A stretch of 38,202 bases of DNA from contig DKOA01000016.1 in assembly GCA_002469895.1 (NCBI GenBank), forward strand, positions 16,703-54,904, in the 5' to 3' direction. Both the position numbers and the translations under genes were made by a program. Shown in pieces: positions 17,450 through 24,998 of this stretch. Numbering within the stretch: position 1 is the stretch's first letter; each line of letters opens with the position of its first letter. The notes below the pieces were generated by a model. That model made no database searches, was not told the origin of the DNA, and was given only the letters and a program-made list of their open reading frames with translations. The stretch is from Opitutia bacterium UBA7374 (GTDB taxonomy: Bacteria; Verrucomicrobiota; Verrucomicrobiia; Opitutales; Coraliomargaritaceae).

Positions 17450-18565
17450 TTGAGCCAACAAAAAAAGCCGCGCATCCTCGTCGTCGATGATCAGCCGATC
17501 AACGTAAAGTTGCTTCAGCGTAAGCTCGAACGGCATGACTTGGATGTACTGATTGCGACCAACGGGCTTGATTGTATCGAGAGCGTTCGTAAAAACCATC
17601 CCGACCTCATTCTTCTCGATGTTATGATGCCGGAGATGGATGGCGTGGAAACCTGCCGTCGACTGAAGGCAGACCCAGGCACCGCGACCATACCGATCCT
17701 CTTCGTCACCGCCCGTACAAGCAAAGAGAACAAGCTCGAAGGGCTACAGGCCGGGGCCGTTGATTACATTACCAAGCCGATCGACTTGGAGGAAACACTT
17801 GCCCGTATCCGTACCCACCTGCGCCTACAGGCGATGTACCGGGAAAACCTTCAACTCCAGAAAAGGCTCGGAGATGCCCGCAAAACAGCGGCCGTCGGAG
17901 CAATCACACAGGGCATCGCTCACAATCTAAACAATCTGCTGGGGGTCGTCATCGGGTACCTTGATCTTATCAAAACCAACGGTGAATGCTCGGAATTTAT
18001 CGCCCGTAATCTGACCCGTACCGATAACGCACTCAACCGCATGACGCACATCATCCAGCAGTTGACCAGTATTGCCAAGAACGAGCAACACGAGCGCAGT
18101 ATCCAGCAAATCGAGGCCCTTCTCCAAAGCAGTCTGGAACGCTTTCGCGGAGAACACCCCGTAACCGCAGAGATACCACTGCAAACAGACCTGCCTGAGC
18201 GTGCCACCATGCGCGCCAACCCGGAAATCTTCGAAAGTATCCTCGGTAAACTTCTTGAAAACGCCTGGGAGAGCTACCGCGAAGACAGCCCAGAGAAAGA
18301 ACACCCCATTCAGATAAAAGCCGATCTCATAGAAAAGCGAGGCATACCATTGCTGCGCATTTGCATCATCGATCAAGGCAGCGGTCTACATCCCTCCGTT
18401 GCAGAAAACCTCTTTGAGCCCTTCGCCACAACCAAGACCAACGCCGGCAGTGGTATGGGCTTAACCATCTCTCGCCACACCCTTCGCAACCTTGGCGGCG
18501 ACATCCAACTCGCCCCGAACCCGGACCATGGCATGACCGCTACACTCACACATCCCATCGACTAG
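17450..18565 (+). CDS. Receiver-histidine kinase signalling protein
   Basis: A 371-residue soluble protein with a receiver first and a kinase after it. Receiver (about 7-125): acidic pair D13/D14, phospho-acceptor D57 in LLDVMMPEMDG, and K109 in ITKPID. A helical linker leads to the dimerisation helix with H158 in the H-box GIAHNLNNLLGVVIGY. The ATPase domain has N271 (N box), D308-x-G-x-G and GSGMGL (333-338). All catalytic residues are present. No membrane or sensing domain exists, so it probably acts inside a phosphorelay and takes its input through the receiver. The start is TTG at 17450. No partner regulator is adjacent. Confidence 0.92.
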   Translation: MSQQKKPRILVVDDQPINVKLLQRKLERHDLDVLIATNGLDCIESVRKNHPDLILLDVMMPEMDGVETCRRLKADPGTATIPILFVTARTSKENKLEGLQAGAVDYITKPIDLEETLARIRTHLRLQAMYRENLQLQKRLGDARKTAAVGAITQGIAHNLNNLLGVVIGYLDLIKTNGECSEFIARNLTRTDNALNRMTHIIQQLTSIAKNEQHERSIQQIEALLQSSLERFRGEHPVTAEIPLQTDLPERATMRANPEIFESILGKLLENAWESYREDSPEKEHPIQIKADLIEKRGIPLLRICIIDQGSGLHPSVAENLFEPFATTKTNAGSGMGLTISRHTLRNLGGDIQLAPNPDHGMTATLTHPID

Positions 18566-18586
18566 ACCCGACCCGAACCAAACCAC

Positions 18587-19393
18587 ATGGACACTCAGAT
18601 CGCATTTATCGGAGCCGGGCGCATGGCCTCCGCCATCGTGCACGGAATTATCGACCAGCAGCACTATACCCCCGAACAGATCGCCTGCACCTGTGGCGAC
18701 GATCCCACCGGTACCGCACTCGCCCAAAAAACCGGTATTCACCACCTGCCGACACTTGAAACAGCAGCCCACTCCGCTAAAACCATCGTCCTCGCCTGCA
18801 AGCCCCAACAACTCACCGCCATCACTGCCGAAACCAAAGAAGCGGTCCGTGGTAAACTCCTCGTCTCTATTCTCGCTGGCACGACTCTTGAGCGTCTACA
18901 CCATACCTTTCCTCTGGCCGATAATATTGTTCGCTCCATGCCTAACACGCCAGGGCAAATCGGTGCCGGAGTCAGCGCCTATGCGCCACTATACCCACTC
19001 CAGAAGGACCATGCAGCGATCGTTCAAAATATACTTGGGGCCCTTGGCCAGTACCATCTGGTTCCCGAAGAACAACTCGATGCCGTAACTGCCCTGAGCG
19101 GTAGCGGTCCTGCCTACCTCTTCGAATTCGCCGCCGCACTTCAAGAAGCCGGCACCCATGCCGGACTCCCTCCCCGATTGGCCAACGCCCTCACCATTCA
19201 AACCCTCCTCGGTGCGGCAAAACTACTTGAGCAAAGCGACGAATCTCCCGATGCCCTGCGCGATGCCGTTACCTCCCCCGGAGGCACCACTGCTGCCGCA
19301 CTTCAGGTCCTACAAAACGCCCAACTCCGCAAGACTGTAGACCAAGCCATACAGGCCGCTAAAGAACGCTCCATCGAACTCGCCAAACTCTAG
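18587..19393 (+). CDS. proC: Pyrroline-5-carboxylate reductase
   Basis: ProC reduces pyrroline-5-carboxylate to proline, the last step of the pathway begun by ProB. The 268-residue protein has an N-terminal Rossmann motif (AFIGAGRMASAI, 6-17), ACKPQQL, RSMPNTP (about 115-121) and the C-terminal signature SGSGPAYLFEF plus VTSPGGTTAAAL (about 225-237). Length is normal. It follows the kinase gene by 21 bases. No intrinsic terminator is clear downstream; the next units are on the minus strand. Confidence 0.96.
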   Translation: MDTQIAFIGAGRMASAIVHGIIDQQHYTPEQIACTCGDDPTGTALAQKTGIHHLPTLETAAHSAKTIVLACKPQQLTAITAETKEAVRGKLLVSILAGTTLERLHHTFPLADNIVRSMPNTPGQIGAGVSAYAPLYPLQKDHAAIVQNILGALGQYHLVPEEQLDAVTALSGSGPAYLFEFAAALQEAGTHAGLPPRLANALTIQTLLGAAKLLEQSDESPDALRDAVTSPGGTTAAALQVLQNAQLRKTVDQAIQAAKERSIELAKL

Positions 19394-19490
19394 GCCACAC
19401 CGCAGCGTAAAACACTGAACAGACGCCTCTATTCTGAGCTGTTTACTGCAATGGCGAGTCCAGCCAGACCAGTCGATCAACACGAGACAA

Positions 19491-19520
19491 AAAAAACCCC
19501 GCCTGTGCCGTATAGGAGGA
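19491..19520 (-). terminator. Terminator of the 6S RNA unit
   Basis: On the minus strand CTCCTCC pairs with GGCGGGG (one mismatch, one G-T) around an 11-base loop and is followed directly by eight T (19491-19498). The stem is imperfect but the T-run is strong. Confidence 0.5.
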
Positions 19521-19700
19521 GTTCTTGGCCTTTGTTTTGATAGGTGGGCGCCGCAACGCCAGCTTCTGTCTTCCGGTTTACGGCCTGACATCATCCGGCG
19601 CTGTCGTAGCTCCCGAAACAACAAGAGTAAAGGACAGAACTCCGAGAAATCTCGAACACTGCAGGGAGAAAACAACAGAGCAAAACGCCGCCAAAGATTC
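19520..19700 (-). ncRNA. ssrS: Candidate 6S RNA
   Basis: The minus strand can fold into the long interrupted rod typical of 6S RNA, which binds sigma70 RNA polymerase. Three stacked helices pair the two halves: 19690-19698 with 19522-19529, TTGTTTT with AAAACAA (19669-19675 with 19532-19538), and TTCTGTC with GACAGAA nearer the apex. Between them lies a bubble whose 5' side reads CTCCCTGCAGTGTTCG and whose 3' side reads GCGGCGCCCACCTATC, close to what I recall of conserved 6S bubble sequences in several phyla. A good promoter lies just upstream and a T-rich terminator just downstream. I could not run a covariance model. Confidence 0.7.
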
Positions 19701-19716
19701 AACTAAAAAGGTAGTT

Positions 19717-19745
19717 ATGATAGACGTTGCTAGCGCCTGCGGCAA
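19717..19745 (-). promoter_or_regulatory. Sigma70-type promoter of the 6S RNA unit
   Basis: On the minus strand TTGCCG (19745-19740) and TATCAT (19722-19717) are separated by exactly 17 bases. Transcription would start near 19710, about ten bases before the first helix of the candidate 6S RNA. Confidence 0.6.
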
Positions 19746-19758
19746 AGATAACAGCTAC

Positions 19759-19794
19759 AAAAAAGGCGCACTCCCTACCCCTAAGGAGTGCGCC
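19759..19794 (-). terminator. Strong intrinsic terminator, minus strand
   Basis: A perfect 10-bp GC-rich stem (19765-19774 with 19785-19794, loop of ten bases) is followed on the minus strand by six T. It ends a transcript coming from above 19794; that transcript contains no recognisable gene. Confidence 0.85.
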
Positions 19795-19960
<166 letters not shown>

Positions 19961-19965
19961 AAAAA

Positions 19966-19988
19966 ATTGTAATTCGTTCTATTACAAT
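19966..19988. promoter_or_regulatory. Inverted repeat, possible operator
   Basis: ATTGTAAT (19966-19973) and ATTACAAT (19981-19988) form a perfect 8-bp inverted repeat around seven bases. It lies just upstream of the small minus-strand ORF starting at 19960 and overlaps TACAAT, a possible -10 hexamer on the minus strand. Confidence 0.35.
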
Positions 19989-20286
<298 letters not shown>

Positions 20287-20489
20287 CAGTTAGTAATTAC
20301 TTATTTCAGATAGCGCACAGCCATATCCGCATGCGGCTCTCTCTCACAGGTCACCCTCACAGTTTACAAAGTATACTAGGCAAAAGTTTGCAGCCCGAGC
20401 GACCAGGCCAAATGATGCAAAAATCTTTGCCACTTGATCCGTCACACCTTGGCCTATCGCCTTCATACACGACTCTGTTAATCGGTTTA
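20287..20489. other. Intergenic remnant sequence
   Basis: Some 200 bases with no supported gene. The minus strand has a 40-codon frame (start MKAIGQGV) without known family, and a perfect 10-bp palindrome CCGCATGCGG at 20325-20334. The sequence looks like eroded DNA. Confidence 0.25.
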
Positions 20490-20750
20490 TCAACGCAGCT
20501 CGCGCTTCAGGAAAGAAAACTCGCCTAAAGCAAAGTAACCAGAGAATCCCATCAGAACGTAAGGCCAAAATTGTATTATCAATAAAACGAAACCGCCCTT
20601 ACCCCCATGGCTTGCCGCACCCCTCGCCATTAGTTCTGAATCCGTGCCACCTGTAAAAGGATCCCAGTCAAATGCCATCATAGCGCCGGAACCAAAGTTG
20701 AATAAACAAATAAGAATAAAAAGGGAACACACCGGAAGCAGTATTCGCAT
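20490..20750 (-). CDS. Small putative membrane protein, 86 aa
   Basis: ATG at 20750 gives 86 residues with two hydrophobic segments (about 3-22 and 53-75) and a glycine-rich loop between them, ending in basic residues, so a two-pass inner-membrane protein is possible. No family is recognised. It overlaps the 3' end of the Sel1-like ORF by 83 bases in another frame, more than normal coupling, so either that ORF has been extended by a frameshift or this start is too early. No ribosome binding site is visible. Confidence 0.4.
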   Translation of the reverse strand: MRILLPVCSLFILICLFNFGSGAMMAFDWDPFTGGTDSELMARGAASHGGKGGFVLLIIQFWPYVLMGFSGYFALGEFSFLKRELR

Positions 20751-20982
20751 AACTAATCTTGAACATAAGAGCTACATTATACCGAGCATCTAACAATCCT
20801 TGCTCAGCTGTCCAGCGATACCATTTCACAGCTTCGGCTCGATCCTCTAGTACGCCTTCGCCATTAGCGTACATCTCACCTAAATCATACTGAGCAAATG
20901 CGAATCCCCGCTCAGCTGCCTTTTGATGCGCTTCAGTAAATACAGATGTAGCTTGAGCAAACAGACAGGCAGTAAAAAACAT
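20668..20982 (-). pseudogene. Truncated Sel1-like repeat protein
   Basis: Residues about 20-75 match the Sel1-like (TPR-type) repeat closely: AAERGFAFAQYDLGEMYANG, then a GVLEDRAEAVKWYRWTAEQG stretch. The second repeat starts (LLDARYNVALMF) and then the sequence turns into hydrophobic and aromatic residues that look like the wrong frame. Sel1 proteins normally have several repeats, so this one is probably cut by a frameshift near 20760. A short hydrophobic N-terminus (MFFTACLFAQA) looks like the end of a signal peptide; the frame is open further upstream without a start codon. Confidence 0.45.
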
Positions 20983-21175
20983 GAATGTTGCTATGCCTAG
21001 GTGAACATTTTCATAACGGCATTCATTGCGATTGATTTAACCACCCATCAAGGGCTAAATTTTTATCAAAACTCTACCAATCGTATCAAAGCTATTTCTC
21101 AGTGTGCGCGGGCATTTTTTCGGGAGAAGACCGTACATACGATCATGCAATCTTAGAGGATACTGCGACCCAAAC
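20983..21175. other. Intergenic stretch
   Basis: About 190 bases between the Sel1-like remnant and the terminator of the 80-residue gene. I see no ORF, hairpin with T-run or repeat here. Confidence 0.25.
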
Positions 21176-21177
21176 AC

Positions 21178-21209
21178 AAAAAAGAGCTACGTAACAACAC
21201 GTAGCTCTT
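21178..21209 (-). terminator. Intrinsic terminator of the YRG-repeat gene
   Basis: A perfect 11-bp stem (AAGAGCTACGT / ACGTAGCTCTT, 21182-21192 with 21199-21209) with a six-base loop is followed on the minus strand by six T. It starts 24 bases after the stop of the 80-residue gene, making that gene a single-gene transcript. Confidence 0.88.
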
Positions 21210-21232
21210 CGCCTCAAAGATATGCGCGCTGA

Positions 21233-21475
21233 TTAACCGTGAATTTCAGAGAAACGAACGGATGAACCGCGGTAGCTAATGATGGGATCATGCTCGCGAA
21301 GTGCCTTATCGTGCTTTTGGTTTTCCTCTGTAACATGTGCATGGTCGGAATGAGAACCACGGTAGGTCAATCCAGGATTGCTCGCCTGAAGCGCTTCTGC
21401 GTGATGTGAATTTTCAGCCTGGACTTCGTTAACTGTGGTGGAAGCGCCGCGATAGTTGATTACTTTGTTAGCCAT
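21233..21475 (-). CDS. YRG-repeat small protein, 80 aa, under a sigma54 promoter
   Basis: An 80-residue hydrophilic, histidine- and glutamate-rich protein without signal peptide or membrane segment. It consists of repeats of exactly 30 residues: YRG at 8-10, 38-40 and 68-70, each preceded by a hydrophobic-x pair and followed by A/S; ENxxHxxAL at 21-29 and 51-59; and P at 34 and 64. The third unit stops after 15 residues. The short YRG motif recalls the cyanobacterial DUF4278 family, but I cannot confirm that. A -24/-12 promoter precedes it and a terminator follows it. Divergent from the sigma54 activator at 21722, its likely regulator. Function unknown. Confidence 0.8.
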   Translation of the reverse strand: MANKVINYRGASTTVNEVQAENSHHAEALQASNPGLTYRGSHSDHAHVTEENQKHDKALREHDPIISYRGSSVRFSEIHG

Positions 21476-21520
21476 GATATTTTATAATTTTAGGGTTATA
21501 TTTTTAAGATAATTATAAAT

Positions 21521-21538
21521 GTGCATCATTCATGCCAA
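21521..21538 (-). promoter_or_regulatory. Sigma54 (-24/-12) promoter of the YRG-repeat gene
   Basis: On the minus strand TTGGCATG (from 21538) and ATGCA (ending 21522) have the invariant GG and GC separated by the required spacing, and nearly all other consensus positions (TGGCACG-N4-TTGCA) match. The predicted start is near 21511, about 36 bases before the ATG. The divergent neighbour encodes a GAFTGA-containing activator. Confidence 0.8.
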
Positions 21539-21630
21539 TAATTTTTAAGATTTGTAAGTTATTAATAAACAATGGTATAAAAATATAAATTTTTTTTAGG
21601 CTCCTTTTTTAGGTTAATGACTTTCCATCA

Positions 21631-21659
21631 AGTGGTAAATGATTTACCACTAAATCATT
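21631..21659. promoter_or_regulatory. Overlapping palindromes: probable activator site
   Basis: AGTGGTAAAT-G-ATTTACCACT at 21631-21651 is a perfect palindrome with 10-bp arms. A second inverted repeat, AATGATTT / AAATCATT (21638-21645 with 21652-21659), overlaps it. The first is centred about 130 bases upstream of the predicted sigma54 start, the usual distance for an enhancer site, and 71 bases before the preferred start of the activator gene. Confidence 0.6.
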
Positions 21660-21721
21660 GCATTATTTTACCTCGATCAGACAGACACTCCTTTTCACTT
21701 ACACCTGCGCCCTCCACTTCA

Positions 21722-23122
21722 ATGAACCTACTGTATTTAGGCTGCAGTGAATCTCTTAGATTAAAGATAGAGAAACACTCAGAAAACAAATTTCAACTGA
21801 AGCACTGCACAGATCTGGCTTCAGTCGTGACGCTATTGAAAGCCAAAGGCAGCCAACCTGATATCATCATAACGAGTGATCTGGTGGAAAGTGAGCCTCT
21901 GGAAGTGCTTCTACAATTGAAAAAAGTCCAACCTAAGCTGCCGGTTATCGTGCTTAGCGAAAACCGGAAAAGCAGTCTGGCAATTGAGATCATCAAAGCC
22001 GGGGCTTATGATTTTTTCCTCCTGCCGATCTCCTCCAGTGAACTCAATGATTCAATCGAACAGGTACTAGTTGATTTACGCCTGAGCTCAAAACCGGTTG
22101 AAATCGGTGAAGTATACAACGATCAGGATACCATTATCGGGCGTAGTCGCGCAATGCGTACGATCTATAAGCAGCTCGGCCGAATTGCATCACAATCAGT
22201 TACCGTTCTGGTACGGGGTGAAACGGGCACCGGAAAGGAACTGATCGCGCGGGCGATTTACCAGCATGGACATCGTGCTCACAAAAACTTTATCGCCGTC
22301 AACTGTGCTGCAATTCCGGAAAACCTTTTGGAGAGCGAGCTGTTCGGGCATGAAAAAGGTGCCTTTACCGGTGCTGATCAATTACGCGTCGGACGATTTG
22401 AGCAGGCGCATGGAGGTACCATATTTCTCGATGAGATCGGAGACCTGGATCTTTCCTTGCAGGTAAAGCTCTTGCGCGTGCTGCAGGAAAAATCGATTCA
22501 GCGTGTCGGCAGTTCTAAGGATATCCCTGTCGATGTACGAATCATTGCTGCGACTCACCGCAATCTCGAATCAATGGTCGCCGAAGGATCATTCCGCGAA
22601 GATTTATTCTATCGTTTAAATGTTATTTCCATCACCATTCCCGCGCTCCGGGAAAGGCGTGAAGATATTCCCGATTTAATTCATTACTATTTACAACGTT
22701 ACGCAAACGAGTACGGTTTAGCAACGCCAAGCATCTCAGCCAAAGCAATCGATTTTCTCGCTCAATTGGAATGGCCGGGGAACATACGTCAGTTACAAAA
22801 CGTTATCAGCAAATCACTCTTGGATTCCAAAGGACACACCCTTGACCGGGCCTTGTTTGAACGAATCCTCCGAGAGTCTCAACTTTTGGAAAAAAGCCAA
22901 AATAATCTGAGACAAATGATTGATCGGGAATTAAGCCGAGCCGCTGACAATGAGATCGAAGCGGCCTTGCCGGTCTTAACCCAACAGTTTGAGAGTGAAG
23001 TCTACACAATGGCGATTGAAAGAGCCGGCGGTAATCAGGCAAAGGCTGCGCGCATCTTAGGTGTATCGAGGTTTACTCTACGGGAAAAACTCCGTTTGTA
23101 CGGAAAGCATCCCAAGAGTTGA
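21722..23122 (+). CDS. Sigma54-dependent transcriptional activator with degenerate receiver
   Basis: From ATG at 21722 the protein has 466 residues. Residues 1-115 have a receiver-like fold pattern but lack the acidic pair (LLYLGCSES), have S52 where the phospho-aspartate should be (D53 follows) and L101 for the lysine, so normal phosphorylation is unlikely. The AAA+ domain is intact: GETGTGKE (166-173), the sigma54-contacting GAFTGA (214-219), FLDEIGD and the arginine fingers region. A Fis-type helix-turn-helix ends the protein (GNQAKAARILGVSRFTLREKL). An ATG at 21617 is also in frame but would place the palindromes inside the gene. It probably controls the divergent YRG gene. Confidence 0.9.
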   Translation: MNLLYLGCSESLRLKIEKHSENKFQLKHCTDLASVVTLLKAKGSQPDIIITSDLVESEPLEVLLQLKKVQPKLPVIVLSENRKSSLAIEIIKAGAYDFFLLPISSSELNDSIEQVLVDLRLSSKPVEIGEVYNDQDTIIGRSRAMRTIYKQLGRIASQSVTVLVRGETGTGKELIARAIYQHGHRAHKNFIAVNCAAIPENLLESELFGHEKGAFTGADQLRVGRFEQAHGGTIFLDEIGDLDLSLQVKLLRVLQEKSIQRVGSSKDIPVDVRIIAATHRNLESMVAEGSFREDLFYRLNVISITIPALRERREDIPDLIHYYLQRYANEYGLATPSISAKAIDFLAQLEWPGNIRQLQNVISKSLLDSKGHTLDRALFERILRESQLLEKSQNNLRQMIDRELSRAADNEIEAALPVLTQQFESEVYTMAIERAGGNQAKAARILGVSRFTLREKLRLYGKHPKS

Positions 23123-23213
23123 GCGGTCAAAAAGGGTTAGCGTTTTCCCTCGCCGTAACTGCACTCTGGTTCATTTCCTAGGTGTTACTTTAGCTGCCGA
23201 TAAGACGAGGAGT

Positions 23214-24887
23214 CTACTCAGTCAGATCGATCCAAGTCGCTTCAATCGTTTTCTTTGCTTCATCTGCGTAGGGCACTTCCTTCCACACATTGGATTCGGA
23301 GTAGAGACGTGTCTTTTCTTTGTTCATAACATTACGCTTCAGCGTTTTATTCATCTCTGCAAGCAAGGCCGCTTTACGCTCGGCCAGATTCGCAGGATTC
23401 TCCGCTTTCAGCTGAGCAAGCTGACTCTCATAACTGACGCGAGCGCGTCGGCTGAACTCATCCATCAAATCATACAGCGCGTCATAGACCTGCTCTATAC
23501 GACCGCCGTCCACCTCGTCGACATATTGCTGACGCACCGCTTCCATACTCGCGACTTTCTCCGGCATGGAGGCGGAGAGATCGTGCACCTGTTCATAATC
23601 CTCAATGATATTGAAAAGTTTCGTCTCACCGGTAACCAATTGCTTCATCATACGGTAGTCACCGATGATGATAGAGCTAATCGGCGGATGATAATGACAG
23701 GTGTAGTGATGGATAATACCGGGCGCACCGCGTTGGACGGTTCCTTGATTACCACGGACAAAGACATCACGCAGACTGCCGCCATCGATCCCCTCCCCCA
23801 GGGGCACGGAACTACCACTCAAGTCGTGAAAAGTCGGTAGAAAATCCCACTGCACTATCGGCACAGAACACTCGGATCCGGGTTCAATATCGGGCCCTGC
23901 GATCACTGTCGGCACACGTAGTCCGCCTTCAAACATCGAACGTTTACCACCCTGCAGCGGGCCGTTAAAACGCTGATTCACACCGTTGACCTCACGCCAG
24001 CTGGCGTAGCCTCCACCATTATCAGACGTAAAGATGATATAGGTGTTACCGAGCTCTTCCTTGGCTTTGAGCGCATCGATAATCCCACCCACTGTCATAT
24101 CCATCTCCTCGATCATGGCCGCATACAGGATATCTTTATTCGCTTTAGACTTCTCATTGACCAATTCCTCAGGATTCCCGCCCATCTCAAGCCAACGCTC
24201 GCGGTTGCGCTCAATCGCTTTGTCTGTAGCCATAAACGGAATATGCGCCGCATAGTGCGAAACCATTAAGTAGAAAGGCTGCTTACCGGCATACTCGTTG
24301 ATAAATGCGACGGAGTCTCTCCGCAGTGAATGCAGGCGCTTGGGATCGTCTTTCGGAAAAGGCTCTTTCGTATTCGGGTTCCACCAGTGGCCATGTCCGT
24401 TGCCGTTGCCCGATGTTGTATTTTCATCGGTTACATCATAACCGGATTGATCGGCACGACTCATTGCGCTGCAACCTTTGCCAAACATTGCGGTAACATA
24501 ATTTTGCCCCGATGCCTTGAGCATTTCTGCCATAGTAATCTCATCGTCATAGCCATTCGGTCGTTGAATTGGAGAGAGCACATCAAACACGTTGCGATAC
24601 TGCATACGGGCTGATGACTTACCGAACTGAATACTCAGGCGTGAACCCGTGCAGGTCGGCGTGGGAGCATAACCGGCATTAAAACGTGCGCCCATCTCAG
24701 CCAGTCGTTCAAGCCCGGGAGTTTGGATGAACTTGTGCCTAGTCCGGGGATCTCCATCCATCATCTGCACAGAGGTGTCCGCATAGCCGAGGTCATCGAT
24801 ATAAATAATAATGAAGTTGGGGGCTTTGGAGGCAGACCATGCGGAGCAAACAAAAGCGAGAAAGAGAACGTAAAAAGTATTCTTCAT
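23214..24887 (-). CDS. Secreted sulfatase (type I, S1 family) with unusual CTGSR site
   Basis: The 557-residue protein, started at the ATG of 24887, has a signal peptide (about 1-19, ending CSAWSA) and the alkaline-phosphatase-like sulfatase fold: metal-binding DD in IYIDDLGYADTS and later FTSDNGGG. The nucleotide frame allows 20 more residues upstream, but these would spoil the signal peptide. The catalytic cysteine to be converted to formylglycine is C79 in CTGSR; the usual motif is C-x-P/A-x-R, so glycine replaces proline. It probably removes sulfate from a marine polysaccharide. It is downstream of a related sulfatase, 111 bases away. Confidence 0.9.
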   Translation of the reverse strand: MKNTFYVLFLAFVCSAWSASKAPNFIIIYIDDLGYADTSVQMMDGDPRTRHKFIQTPGLERLAEMGARFNAGYAPTPTCTGSRLSIQFGKSSARMQYRNVFDVLSPIQRPNGYDDEITMAEMLKASGQNYVTAMFGKGCSAMSRADQSGYDVTDENTTSGNGNGHGHWWNPNTKEPFPKDDPKRLHSLRRDSVAFINEYAGKQPFYLMVSHYAAHIPFMATDKAIERNRERWLEMGGNPEELVNEKSKANKDILYAAMIEEMDMTVGGIIDALKAKEELGNTYIIFTSDNGGGYASWREVNGVNQRFNGPLQGGKRSMFEGGLRVPTVIAGPDIEPGSECSVPIVQWDFLPTFHDLSGSSVPLGEGIDGGSLRDVFVRGNQGTVQRGAPGIIHHYTCHYHPPISSIIIGDYRMMKQLVTGETKLFNIIEDYEQVHDLSASMPEKVASMEAVRQQYVDEVDGGRIEQVYDALYDLMDEFSRRARVSYESQLAQLKAENPANLAERKAALLAEMNKTLKRNVMNKEKTRLYSESNVWKEVPYADEAKKTIEATWIDLTE

Positions 24888-24998
24888 GAGAGTCTGTGTA
24901 TTGAATTCGTAATCATACTGCCCGGCAAGCGCCCTCCCTTGCTCCATGCGGAATCTAATCGCGCAACAGATGAGTCAAGCTCACTGATAAGTTATCGT

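Noticed and set aside
19310..19702. 130-codon minus-strand frame across the end of proC
   Set aside because: It overlaps proC and the candidate 6S RNA, is arginine- and cysteine-rich, and has no family features.
20318..20345. Group II intron domain V-like sequence (AGCCGCATGCGG, minus strand)
   Set aside because: The second strand and bulge of domain V are missing and no intron-encoded protein or other domains are present.
23123..23840. Plus-strand open frame after the activator and through the sulfatase
   Set aside because: Most of it is the mirror of the sulfatase coding sequence; composition is not coding-like.
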